The notes below the pieces were generated by a model. It was not told where the DNA came from, searched no databases, and saw only the letters and a program-made list of their open reading frames with translations. This document shows, piece after piece, positions 24,235-30,934 of a stretch of DNA of 33,746 nucleotides. This DNA is from SIG644 sp045613985 (lineage in GTDB: Bacteria; Bacillota; Clostridia; Oscillospirales; CAG-272), in NCBI GenBank assembly GCA_045613985.1, contig JAZLCA010000081.1:1-33746 (forward strand), in the 5' to 3' direction. Position 1 is the stretch's first letter; each line of letters opens with the position of its first letter. The position numbers were made by a program, and so were the translations under genes.

Positions 24235-24534
24235 ATGAACGGCTATTATACCGGAAAATCTCAATACAACAACGGAACCTCTCCTTACTTTGCCCGTCCC
24301 GCGGTGAGCCGTCTGGAGCGTTTTCTGGATTTTGTTTATCTGTTGATGACGTTGATCGCCAAGGGCCTGCGTGACCGCACCGTGCGCCGCATTCTGCGCT
24401 ATTCGGTCGTTTCGGTTTGTGCCGTTGCCTTCATTGGCTTGATCGGCGGCCTGGAGCAGGGGCTCATTTCCATTGGAGGCGCCATTTTCACCGGGTTGTT
24501 TTTGCTCTTCGTCGAAATCCTTTGTCTGAAATAA
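24235..24534 (+). CDS. Small membrane protein divergent from the repressor
   Basis: A 99-residue protein starting MNGYYTGKSQYNNGTSPY. The soluble, Tyr/Asn-rich start is followed by a moderately hydrophobic stretch (LDFVYLLMTLIAKGL), a basic loop (RDRTVRRILRY) and two hydrophobic helices (SVVSVCAVAFIGLIGG and ISIGGAIFTGLFLLFVEIL). AAGGAGA precedes the ATG by 6-7 nt. The promoter is consensus and faces the repressor gene. Divergence from a LexA/CI-like gene recalls Firmicutes lexA-yneA, where the partner blocks cell division, but this protein has no LysM domain. The family was not recognised; a role in a stress-induced membrane function is inferred from context only. Confidence 0.7.
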   Translation: MNGYYTGKSQYNNGTSPYFARPAVSRLERFLDFVYLLMTLIAKGLRDRTVRRILRYSVVSVCAVAFIGLIGGLEQGLISIGGAIFTGLFLLFVEILCLK

Positions 24535-24543
24535 ATTTCACAA

Positions 24544-24638
24544 CTGCCGAGTGGGAAGTATGCGGTCGGGGGACCGTGACGCAGACGCAAACCGTCTTCT
24601 TTTGTGTCTGACGTCACCCAAGGATTTGTACTCGGCAG
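24544..24638 (+). ncRNA. Candidate structured RNA element (unassigned)
   Basis: The region closes with a 9-bp stem (CTGCCGAGT at 24544-24552 with ACTCGGCAG at 24630-24638). Inside are a 5-bp hairpin with GGGG loop (24563-24567 with 24572-24576) and an 11-bp stem with one bulge (GTGACGCAGAC at 24576-24586 with GTCTGACGTCAC at 24606-24617). A terminator follows 10 nt later. It begins 10 nt after the small membrane gene stop, so it is either a folded 3' UTR or an RNA processed from it. No known riboswitch class was matched by eye. The strand is assumed from the terminator T-run and the upstream promoter. Confidence 0.45.
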
Positions 24639-24648
24639 AGAATCGCAA

Positions 24649-24684
24649 ACCGCCCTGCGGACTATCGTCTGCAGGGCGGTGTTT
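24649..24684 (+). terminator. Terminator after the structured RNA element
   Basis: The stem ACCGCCCTGC / GCAGGGCGGT (24649-24658 with 24671-24680) is followed by GTTTTT on the plus strand. It lies head-to-head with the lipoprotein gene stop at 24697. On the minus strand the stem is followed by an A/G/C-rich sequence, so it mainly serves the plus strand. Confidence 0.8.
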
Positions 24685-24696
24685 TTGGTTTTATAC

Positions 24697-25308
24697 TCAA
24701 TAGGTCGGGGTGTCCAGGCGCCAGGTGCCGTTTTCCAACACCAGCACAAGCTCCACGGCCAGCGGGGTGGGATCGTTTTCCAGATAAGAATCCATCACGA
24801 TGACGGCCGTTTGAGCATCGCCGTCGACGACACGCATGGTGGAATAATCGTAAATGCGCTGCCAGGTAACCAGGGGCGCGTAGGTGCGATGCTGATGCAG
24901 GCCCTTGTCGTCCTCTTTGAGCTGAGCGGGCATGGCGCCCTCCTCGTAAGCATATCCGTCAAACAGCGTGGCGGACAGCGATTCGACGTAGGCAGAAGAA
25001 TACACGGAGGACAACAGCGTTTTGATTCGGGCCGCTGTCGAAATCGTGGCATAGGGTGTGACCGCCTCATACAAGGGACGGGTCGAATAGATGTGCATCG
25101 TTTCAGCATAAGTCGACTCCCATTCCCAAACGGGAAGACCATAACCAAACAGCAGATCGTTGACGGCGTAGGATCGTTCGATCAGATCCACGGCATCGTC
25201 GTAAATTTCCTCCAGAGTCGGAGGCGGCGAGCGTTTGCACGAGGCAAAGCAAATCAACGAAAACAGCAAGAGCAGTGCCAATACCGCACTCAAACATTTC
25301 AGCTTCAT
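24697..25308 (-). CDS. Predicted lipoprotein of unknown function
   Basis: A 203-residue protein starting MKLKCLSAVLALLLLFSLI, with a lipobox-like FASC followed by KRSPPP, so the mature protein would be lipid-anchored at about Cys26. The start at 25308 follows AAGGAGG; an upstream in-frame ATG (25347) has no such site. The mature part has helical segments and a C-terminal strand-rich half with VVDGDAQTAVIVMDSYLEN and LVLVLENGTWRLDTPTY, which resembles a nuclear-transport-factor-2-like or DUF4878-like ending. That resemblance is weak. It has its own promoter and stands convergent with the small membrane gene. Confidence 0.75.
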   Translation of the reverse strand: MKLKCLSAVLALLLLFSLICFASCKRSPPPTLEEIYDDAVDLIERSYAVNDLLFGYGLPVWEWESTYAETMHIYSTRPLYEAVTPYATISTAARIKTLLSSVYSSAYVESLSATLFDGYAYEEGAMPAQLKEDDKGLHQHRTYAPLVTWQRIYDYSTMRVVDGDAQTAVIVMDSYLENDPTPLAVELVLVLENGTWRLDTPTY

Positions 25309-25335
25309 TCGTTTCCCTCCTTGTCCGTTTTGTAT

Positions 25336-25364
25336 ATTATAATACATATCTTCCGAAAAAGCAA
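25336..25364 (-). promoter_or_regulatory. Promoter of the lipoprotein gene
   Basis: On the minus strand TTGCTT (25364-25359) and TATAAT (25341-25336) are spaced by 17 nt, about 28 nt before the ATG at 25308. It has the same -35 as the surface protein promoter at 19014-19042. Confidence 0.7.
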
Positions 25365-25516
25365 GTGTTTTTTATTGCGATGCCGCTTTTTGTTCCCCGG
25401 CAGCTCTCACGCGACCCTGATTTTGACAAAAAAGCAGTCGTTTTTTGTCCATTTTGGAGCACAAAAAACAAATTAAAAGTTTTTTAAAAAAATCCAAAAA
25501 ATTTTTCAAAAAACTA

Positions 25517-25545
25517 TTGACATATTTAGGAAATCATGCTAAACT
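25517..25545 (+). promoter_or_regulatory. Promoter of a short RNA upstream of the methyltransferase gene
   Basis: TTGACA (25517-25522), a 17-nt spacer ending in an extended TGC, and TAAACT (25540-25545). It is followed about 50 nt later by a terminator, and no open frame lies between. Confidence 0.7.
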
Positions 25546-25551
25546 ATTAGC

Positions 25552-25626
25552 AAGCATAATTGTTTCCACGCTAGCAATAGCGACATAAGAGAGTAAAAGA
25601 CTGCCGATTCCGGGCGGTCTTTTATT
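25552..25626 (+). ncRNA. Candidate short RNA of about 75 nt
   Basis: A promoter (25517-25545) and a Rho-independent terminator (AGACTGCC / GGCGGTCT, 25598-25605 with 25613-25620, followed by TTTATT) delimit a short transcript. It contains a GNRA-like hairpin CGCTA-GCAA-TAGCG near 25570-25583. A second, separate promoter follows at 25653-25681 for the methyltransferase gene, so this unit looks like an independent small RNA or an attenuated leader. No known family was recognised. Confidence 0.5.
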
Positions 25627-25652
25627 CTTTTCAGGGAAATTTGAAAAAAGTC

Positions 25653-25681
25653 TTTACAATGCAACCGCTACACATTATAAT
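25653..25681 (+). promoter_or_regulatory. Promoter of the homocysteine methyltransferase gene
   Basis: TTTACA (25653-25658) and TATAAT (25676-25681) are spaced by 17 nt and lie about 42 nt before the ATG at 25723. Confidence 0.75.
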
Positions 25682-25722
25682 GAGTTAAAACAAGTTACAT
25701 TGCGAGCATAAGGAGAATTTTT

Positions 25723-26571
25723 ATGAAACACGAAATCGTTTTATTGGACGGCGCAATGGGCACGGGGCTGTGGAACAAGGCCGAGGCCCGCGGCATTGAG
25801 AAAAAGCCGGTTTGGATATATAATATTGAACAGCCTGATCTGGTGGTGGAGCTGACACGGGAATATATCGCGGCGGGCTCTTGTGTCGTGCAGGCTAACA
25901 CCTTCGGTGCCAATCGCCCCTCGGTCAAGCGGGTGTGCGACTACGAGGTAGCGGATATCGTGCGTTGCGGCGTGGAATTGGCCAAGCAAGCCGTCGCCGG
26001 CACGGACGTTCGCGTTTCGTTGTCGATCGGCCCTCTGTCCGAGATGATGGAGCCGTTTGGTGATTTGACCGAAGAGGAGGTCGAAGAGATCTACGAGGAG
26101 CAGATTGGAGCAGGTGCCAAGGCCGGTGCGGATTTGATCGCCCTTGAGACCTTTATGGACGTTGAAATGATGCGGGTAGCCGCGACGGTGGCAAAACGCT
26201 ACGGCATTCCCGTGCTTTGCACCATGACGTTTGATCAGAGAGGCCGCACCATGATGGGCAACACAGTGGGACGCGTGATCGAGGAGCTGGAGCCTTTGGG
26301 CATTGACGGTATCGGCATGAATTGCTCGCTCGGTCCTGTGGAGGCTCTGCCCGTGATCGCATCGTTTGCCGCGCAGACGGATATTCCCCTGGTATTCAAG
26401 CCCAATGCGGGTCTGCCGCAGTTGGCCGAGGACGGATCGACCGTGTCGGACTACGACGCAGAGACCTTCGTCCGCGAGGTACTCCCCGCTCTGGAGTATT
26501 CTGTGAAATATTTGGGCGGATGCTGCGGAACGGATCCGTCGTATATCAAGGCGTTGAGAGAGCGTATTTGA
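25723..26571 (+). CDS. Homocysteine S-methyltransferase domain protein
   Basis: A 282-residue single-domain protein like the N-terminal module of MetH or like MmuM. The start MKHEIVLLDGAMGTGLW contains the conserved DGAMGT motif. The three zinc-binding cysteines are Cys201 (GMNCSLGP) and Cys267/Cys268 (GGCCGTDP). These bind and activate homocysteine as a thiolate in the family. The methyl donor cannot be told from sequence: S-methylmethionine, SAM, or a corrinoid/folate donor provided by a separate protein. AAGGAGA precedes the ATG. It has its own promoter. The next gene starts 49 nt later and may be co-transcribed. No other methionine genes are in the window. Confidence 0.9.
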   Translation: MKHEIVLLDGAMGTGLWNKAEARGIEKKPVWIYNIEQPDLVVELTREYIAAGSCVVQANTFGANRPSVKRVCDYEVADIVRCGVELAKQAVAGTDVRVSLSIGPLSEMMEPFGDLTEEEVEEIYEEQIGAGAKAGADLIALETFMDVEMMRVAATVAKRYGIPVLCTMTFDQRGRTMMGNTVGRVIEELEPLGIDGIGMNCSLGPVEALPVIASFAAQTDIPLVFKPNAGLPQLAEDGSTVSDYDAETFVREVLPALEYSVKYLGGCCGTDPSYIKALRERI

Positions 26572-26620
26572 CGCTAAAATTCAAACAACTTCTCCCGAAA
26601 AATAAACGAAAGGACCCCAC

Positions 26621-27061
26621 ATGAAAACCACCATCGCATACAAAAACCACGGCGCAGGAATCACGTATATTTTGCTTACCGTCTTCGGCTTGCCATTTCT
26701 AATTTCCGCTTTCATAGAGCGTTCCCTGCCCTACACTCTTTTGGGCATATTCATTATGATTTTGGGCGGCATCTTCGCTATTCGCTATCTTTCCCTGCCC
26801 TCCCACATTATCATACTGAACGAAGATAACACCCTCCTTCTCCCCAAAGGAGTTGCCATTCCTTTGGAGGCACTGTGCGACGTATCCTACAAGCGGGCAC
26901 GCGCCAAGGGCATTCAGTACCGTTGGGGAAAGATTATCCTGGAAACACGTTTTGGCACGTACAAATTTGACTTTGTATCCGATTGTGAGGAGGTCTCCAA
27001 ACATTTGACGCGCTTAATGTACGCCGCAAAATATAGCAATATACAAACAGGGCAGATGTGA
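26621..27061 (+). CDS. Small membrane protein with a PH-like tail
   Basis: A 146-residue protein. Two hydrophobic helices near the start (ITYILLTVFGLPFLISAF and YTLLGIFIMILGGIFAIRYL) are followed by a strand-rich soluble part (about 60-130) containing HIIILNEDNTLLLP and a hydrophobic/basic pattern resembling bacterial PH-like or YcxB-type domains. AAAGGA is upstream of the ATG. It lies 49 nt after the methyltransferase gene. No catalytic motif is visible, the family is not firmly recognised and no function is proposed. Confidence 0.7.
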   Translation: MKTTIAYKNHGAGITYILLTVFGLPFLISAFIERSLPYTLLGIFIMILGGIFAIRYLSLPSHIIILNEDNTLLLPKGVAIPLEALCDVSYKRARAKGIQYRWGKIILETRFGTYKFDFVSDCEEVSKHLTRLMYAAKYSNIQTGQM

Positions 27062-27104
27062 GGTCTGCCCTGTAAATTTATATTTTTACGACTTCTCCTG
27101 CGGA

Positions 27105-27396
27105 CGCGCACACAGCTTCGCGCGTGCGCTGGGCGGTTTTTGATGCCACTTCTTGCTACGCGGCAAGAAGTGGCCAAGAAACGCGCCAAGACGTTCCCTC
27201 TTGGATCTCCCCTGTCCGTGCCGCTCTGCAAAGAGCAAAAGGAGAAAAACATCTACGTTTTTCCTTCATCTCCCGCCACACAGCCAACACGAGCGGCAGA
27301 TCTGCCAAAGTAAAAAGTTTTGCGGGTTTCTTAAGGGCATTAGGCCCTTAAGTGTCTTTTCTTCGCCTATTCTTTGCGACAAGGCAAAGAATAGGC
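27105..27396. repeat. Dispersed multi-hairpin intergenic repeat, copy B
   Basis: Homologous to 4080-4455 in the same orientation; the core 27216-27348 aligns with 4268-4402. Hairpins: a perfect 12-bp stem at 27145-27156 with 27163-27174 (6-nt loop), a GGCAGATCTGCC palindrome near 27295-27306, a TTAAGGGC / GCCCTTAA hairpin near 27331-27351, and a perfect 12-bp stem at 27366-27377 with 27384-27395 (6-nt loop). The first and last hairpins occupy the same relative places as in copy A but with different paired bases. Reading frames through the element have no recognisable product. Apart from this element, 27062-27483 holds no gene. Confidence 0.65.
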
Positions 27397-27483
27397 ATAA
27401 AAAACAGCATACCGAACGCGCGCGATGCAATCGCGCTGTGTGAGGCCGTAGAAAAAGTTGTAAAAAATTCAACCCCTCACCAA

Positions 27484-27525
27484 CAAAAAAGTTCTCGGTT
27501 CCTGATCGAACCGAGAACTTTTTTA
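27484..27525 (-). terminator. Terminator of the microcompartment operon
   Basis: A 12-bp stem AGTTCTCGGTTC / GAACCGAGAACT (27490-27501 with 27508-27519, 6-nt loop) has T-runs on both strands, so it can work in both directions. It lies about 10 nt after the aldolase stop codon and closes the operon. Confidence 0.9.
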
Positions 27526-27534
27526 TTCTTCCAA

Positions 27535-28383
27535 TCAATATCTGCCGGCTGCGCCAAACAGCTTGATCTTCTCCATGGTCGCTTCCTTAACGGCCTGCTT
27601 AACCGCGGGCATCAGGTCGGTCTGACCCATGCCGGGCTTGTACATCGCAGCAGCAGTCTTTGCAAAAGCAGCATTGATGTCGGTAAAGATATTAACCTTG
27701 GAAATACCCTTCGCTACCGACTGCTTGAAGTCGTCATCAGACAGACCGGAGCCGCCGTGCAGAACCAGGGGAACCTTAACCATGCTTGCGATGGTCTCCA
27801 GACGATCGAAGTCGAGCTTCGGCTTGGACTTGTAAGCACCGTGAGCGGTACCGATAGCAACCGCCAGTGCGTCAACGCCGGTAGCCTCCGCGTATTCCTT
27901 TGCCTGTGCGGGATCGGTGTAGATGCTGTGGTCACCGGGGCCGTGATTCTCGGCACTACCGTCGTTTGCACCAACGTGACCCAATTCAGCCTCAACCGTT
28001 ACGCCTCTTTCGTGAGCGTACTGGGTCAGGCAACGAACGCGGCCCATGTTGGAGTAGTAATCGTCGGTGGAGCAGTCGTACATAACCGAGGTGAAGCCCA
28101 GGTTGATGGCCTTCTTGACCATATCCAGGTTCAGACCGTGGTCAAAGTGCAGAACGACCGGAACGGTTGCCTTCTTTGCCAGGGGGATCAGGAAGGAAGA
28201 CAGATCCTCCAGAGATGCGAAGGGAGTCAGGACCTCTGCGGTACCGATGATGATGGGAGCGCGCAGCTCTTCCGCAGCTGCGATAACACCCTTGGCCATC
28301 TCCAGGTCGACCGTATTAAACAGACCAACCGCATACTTTTCGGCTTTTGCGCGAGGCAGAACGTCATTCAAAGTTACTAACAT
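27535..28383 (-). CDS. Class II ketose-bisphosphate aldolase (Fba/GatY/KbaY family)
   Basis: A 282-residue zinc aldolase. Asp81-His82 in HFDHG, Glu133 and His136 in EAELGHVG, His181 in GTAHG and His209 with the phosphate-binding GGSGL (210-214) form the expected active site. NIFTDI follows near 231. The family cleaves fructose- or tagatose-1,6-bisphosphate or related ketose phosphates to dihydroxyacetone phosphate and an aldehyde. It is the last gene of the microcompartment operon, 59 nt after the small basic protein gene and before the terminator. No N-terminal encapsulation extension is present. It could act in the compartment pathway, or be a glycolytic gene that merely follows it. Confidence 0.9.
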   Translation of the reverse strand: MLVTLNDVLPRAKAEKYAVGLFNTVDLEMAKGVIAAAEELRAPIIIGTAEVLTPFASLEDLSSFLIPLAKKATVPVVLHFDHGLNLDMVKKAINLGFTSVMYDCSTDDYYSNMGRVRCLTQYAHERGVTVEAELGHVGANDGSAENHGPGDHSIYTDPAQAKEYAEATGVDALAVAIGTAHGAYKSKPKLDFDRLETIASMVKVPLVLHGGSGLSDDDFKQSVAKGISKVNIFTDINAAFAKTAAAMYKPGMGQTDLMPAVKQAVKEATMEKIKLFGAAGRY

Positions 28384-28442
28384 GATTTTTCTCTCCTATG
28401 TATTTATGAAAATTTAATTACAGACAAAATAATGCGGGGCGA

Positions 28443-28673
28443 TCACAGCAGGTAGTAGGGCAATTCGTCCGATACCTGATAGATCTTGAAGGCGTTCGAC
28501 TTGACCTTCTTGGGAGCGGCCTTCTTTGCGGCAGGCTTTTTGGCGGGAGCGGCAGCCTCAACCTTGACTTGCTCTTCGACGGGAGCAACCGCCTCCGGCT
28601 TTTTGGCGGGAGCTTTCTTCTTGGTCGTCGCGGAGGTGGAAATACGGGAAATACTGCTCTTACCTACTGACAT
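28443..28673 (-). CDS. Small Lys/Ala/Pro-rich protein coupled to ParA (candidate partner)
   Basis: A 76-residue protein with three parts: a short start MSVGKSSISRISTSATT, a low-complexity middle (about 18-58) of KKPA/AAPAKK type, and a defined tail with IYQVSDELPYYLL at the C-terminus. Its ATG overlaps the end of the parA frame by 14 nt and has AAAGGAGA upstream, so the two are translationally coupled. ParA ATPases usually work with a small basic partner that stimulates ATP hydrolysis and links to the cargo; McdB does this for carboxysomes. Size, charge, disorder and position fit that role, but no sequence match to McdB is claimed. An alternative is a nucleic-acid-binding protein with a histone-like tail. 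Confidence 0.8.
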   Translation of the reverse strand: MSVGKSSISRISTSATTKKKAPAKKPEAVAPVEEQVKVEAAAPAKKPAAKKAAPKKVKSNAFKIYQVSDELPYYLL

Positions 28674-29451
28674 CGTTGATAATCTCCTTTGTTAATTGTG
28701 CATATTCCTTCGCACTGCGAGAGCTTTTCTTGTAGGCGCCGACAGGCTTGCTGTTATCCTGCGCCCATTCGATCGAGCTGTCAATGCGGATAAAGGTCTC
28801 AAAGAGCTTGACGTCCTCCAGCGACCGAAGCGTCTCGACCGTCTGATGGAAGTAGTTTTTGCGCTCGTCTGCCTTGGTGATGGCCACGCCCAACACCTTG
28901 AGTGTGGGAGCGATGCTTCGCACTTGACCGACGAAATCGAACATATTGGCAAGGCCGAACAGTCCCCAAGGGCTAGCTTCCACCGGCACGACCAAATAAT
29001 CCGACGCACACATAATGTTCATCACCCAGCCGCCAAGGGTTGGAGGCGAGTCGATGAGAATGTAGTCGTAAACACCCGTGGCCTTGACGGGCTCCAGGCA
29101 CTTACGAAGAATAAACTCGCGTTGCCATTTGGTGAACAGCTCGTACTCGACCGAGCTCATCAGCGTTGAGGAGGGGATCAGATCCACGCCCTCGTAGGGG
29201 GTATGCTGAATGAAGCCCGCCAGCGATTTCTGTTCCTTGATGGCGGTGTACAGATTTTCACCGCTTTGAACGAAGCCAAGGGCCTCATCCTCGGGGAAAA
29301 AGGAAAGGGTGAGATTGAGCTGCATATCGCCGTCGATCAGAAGGACTCGCTTGCCCTCCTGCGCCATCTGATACGCAACGTTAGCGCAAGTGGTCGATTT
29401 GCCGCTGCCTCCTTTGTTGTTGGCAAAGCAGATCGTTTTGGTTTTGCTCAT
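28660..29451 (-). CDS. ParA/McdA-type ATPase in the microcompartment operon
   Basis: A 263-residue deviant-Walker ATPase. KGGSGKST (13-20) has both the signature lysine Lys13 and the P-loop Lys18 of the ParA family. LLIDGDMQLNLT follows, and the Walker B region reads YDYILIDSPPTLGG. ParA proteins form ATP dimers on the nucleoid and move cargo by diffusion-ratchet. Here the start overlaps the EutP stop by 4 nt (ATGA) and the end overlaps the small basic gene. It is not next to parB or the replication origin, so the likely cargo is the microcompartment, as for McdA and carboxysomes. Plasmid partition is disfavoured by the setting. Confidence 0.9.
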   Translation of the reverse strand: MSKTKTICFANNKGGSGKSTTCANVAYQMAQEGKRVLLIDGDMQLNLTLSFFPEDEALGFVQSGENLYTAIKEQKSLAGFIQHTPYEGVDLIPSSTLMSSVEYELFTKWQREFILRKCLEPVKATGVYDYILIDSPPTLGGWVMNIMCASDYLVVPVEASPWGLFGLANMFDFVGQVRSIAPTLKVLGVAITKADERKNYFHQTVETLRSLEDVKLFETFIRIDSSIEWAQDNSKPVGAYKKSSRSAKEYAQLTKEIINDVSR

Positions 29452-29906
29452 GCCGTCTCTCCTTTCGTTGATTGGTCTGTTCCATCGTCCAAATAGGCGA
29501 TGATGTCCCGGATTCCCTCTCCCGTGTAGGAGCTGATACGAAAGACGGTCTTACAGCCCGCCAGTCTCAGCCAGCCCTCCACCCGATCGGGATTGCCCTC
29601 GGGCTTGTCAATGCCCGTCACGATGCCGATGACCTCGCGGTTGCAGGCCGTGGTACAGCAGGGCGGAAAGGGATTGTATGGGTAGTCGGATGCAATGAGC
29701 AGTCCGACGATATCGGCTTCGTAGGTATACAGCGCAAGGGCCGCGGCCAGCTCTCCGTTTTCCGCATACTCCCCCGGCGTGTCAATGATGGTGTCGGTGT
29801 AGTAGACGTACTGCGTTTTGCAGTAGGAGATCTGCTCGCCCTTGAGGCGTTGCATCAGCGTCGTCTTGCCTGCGGCGACGCGTCCCATTAAGATCAGCTT
29901 TTTCAC
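29448..29906 (-). CDS. EutP/PduV-type GTPase
   Basis: A 152-residue small GTPase-like protein. The P-loop GRVAAGKTT is at 8-16 and DTPGEY at 42-47 is the family hallmark; GIVTGIDKP takes the place of the usual nucleotide-specificity motif region. EutP and PduV are found in ethanolamine and propanediol microcompartment loci; PduV has been linked to compartment movement or association with filaments, and EutP has been reported as an acetate kinase in one system. It lies 9 nt after the PduU-like gene and overlaps parA by 4 nt. Being coupled to a ParA gene is consistent with a role in compartment dynamics. Confidence 0.88.
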   Translation of the reverse strand: MKKLILMGRVAAGKTTLMQRLKGEQISYCKTQYVYYTDTIIDTPGEYAENGELAAALALYTYEADIVGLLIASDYPYNPFPPCCTTACNREVIGIVTGIDKPEGNPDRVEGWLRLAGCKTVFRISSYTGEGIRDIIAYLDDGTDQSTKGETA

Positions 29907-29915
29907 GTCGCCCGA

Positions 29916-30299
29916 TTACGTTCTGGTCACAGGGCAAACGGCAAAGCCCAATTTGTCGCGCACGTAGTTGGCAATGGCCTCGAAGGATGCCTCGACGGCC
30001 GACACGCTGCCCGTCAGGATCAGCGTTCCGCTGAAACGGTCAACAAAACCAAGCTCGGCGTCGGACGACTTCATGGCAATATCCGCCGCGATGATCGCCG
30101 TCTCGTGAGGCGAGATGGTCAGAACACCGATGGCAGAGCGGGAATACTCCACGGCAGGATCCAGTCCCAGCTTATGATACAACAGCTTGCCCGGATTGGC
30201 AATGATGTGGGCCAAGGAAATCTGACGGCCCGGCACCAATTCCTGCACGATGCGCAATTTATCATTCAGTTCATTCAAATTCAAAGGATTTTGTTCCAT
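29916..30299 (-). CDS. PduU/EutS-like circularly permuted BMC shell protein
   Basis: A 127-residue shell protein. RIVQELVPGRQISLAHIIANP at about 16-36 is the signature of the permuted EutS/PduU group, followed by the BMC core (IGVLTISPHETAIIAADIAMK). These form hexamers in the shell with a beta-barrel cap over the pore. It is slightly longer than usual (about 110-116), with an N-terminal MEQNPLNLNELND extension. It sits between the PduT-like gene (34 nt gap) and EutP (9 nt gap), the same order as in propanediol loci. Confidence 0.92.
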   Translation of the reverse strand: MEQNPLNLNELNDKLRIVQELVPGRQISLAHIIANPGKLLYHKLGLDPAVEYSRSAIGVLTISPHETAIIAADIAMKSSDAELGFVDRFSGTLILTGSVSAVEASFEAIANYVRDKLGFAVCPVTRT

Positions 30300-30333
30300 A
30301 CCTTTTCCTTCTCACTTTTTACCTTTTACTTTA

Positions 30334-30879
30334 TCACAGCTGCTCCCACAGCTCCTTGTGGGGAGCGGGAATCACCGACTTGCTGTTGAGCAAGCCCAGG
30401 CCTTCTGCATGTGCGGCTCCCGCGTCTACGGCGGCGGTTACGTCACCGACGGGACCCGTGAGGATAACGACGCCCTTACCGCCCATACCGCGCGAGATGC
30501 GCAGGTCGTACAGCTTGACGTTGGCCGTTTTGACGGCAATGTCGGCCGCTTTGATGGCGGTCGCGCCCGAAAACGTCTCGATGACACCGACACTTCCCTC
30601 TCTCTTGGTATCCTGTGTACCAAACAAAGCGGTAATCACGGCAGGATCGATGCGTCCCATGGTCGAGCAGTCAATTATGACGCTGCCAAAGCGGGAGCGG
30701 ACGACGTCAAGCGCCGCCGTCACGTCGGCAATACCGCCCGTGACGATAATTTCATACTTGCCGGGGCAGGTAGCGTGCGAGGTGATCAAACGAATGCCCG
30801 CGCTTTTGAGGGCAATGTCGCAGGCCTCGATGCCCTTGGCAATGCTTTTCAGTTCAATAACTCCGATAGCCTGATACAT
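30334..30879 (-). CDS. PduT-like tandem-BMC shell protein with Fe-S cysteine
   Basis: A 181-residue protein made of two BMC domains (about 1-90 and 95-180), forming a pseudo-hexameric trimer. Cys38 in ATCPGKYEI is at the position that in PduT ligates a [4Fe-4S] cluster in the central pore. The second domain begins SVGVIETFSGATAIKAADIA. The cluster is proposed in the family to shuttle electrons across the shell. It lies right after the PduS-like flavin/Fe-S gene, its expected electron partner (55-nt gap). Confidence 0.93.
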   Translation of the reverse strand: MYQAIGVIELKSIAKGIEACDIALKSAGIRLITSHATCPGKYEIIVTGGIADVTAALDVVRSRFGSVIIDCSTMGRIDPAVITALFGTQDTKREGSVGVIETFSGATAIKAADIAVKTANVKLYDLRISRGMGGKGVVILTGPVGDVTAAVDAGAAHAEGLGLLNSKSVIPAPHKELWEQL

Positions 30880-30934
30880 ATCGTTCGGCTACTCCTTTCC
30901 AATCGCACCGCTCAAACGGCGCAAGGTAACTCTC

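Noticed and set aside
24544..24638. Assignment of the folded region to a c-di-GMP-I or ZTP riboswitch because of GACGCA and GTGACG pieces
   Set aside because: The conserved cores of those classes (receptor, CCGCCUGGGC-type loop) are missing, and the element lies after a gene rather than before one.
27266..27538. A minus-strand frame through repeat copy B similar to one through copy A (NPQ-FLLW-ICRS)
   Set aside because: The frame is interrupted at different places in the two copies, crosses the terminator hairpin, and its similarity is explained by the DNA repeat. It was kept as a repeat rather than a gene.
28660..29451. Reading the ParA gene as a chromosome or plasmid partition gene
   Set aside because: No parB, parS-like cluster, replication gene or plasmid feature is nearby, and it is translationally coupled on both sides to microcompartment operon genes.
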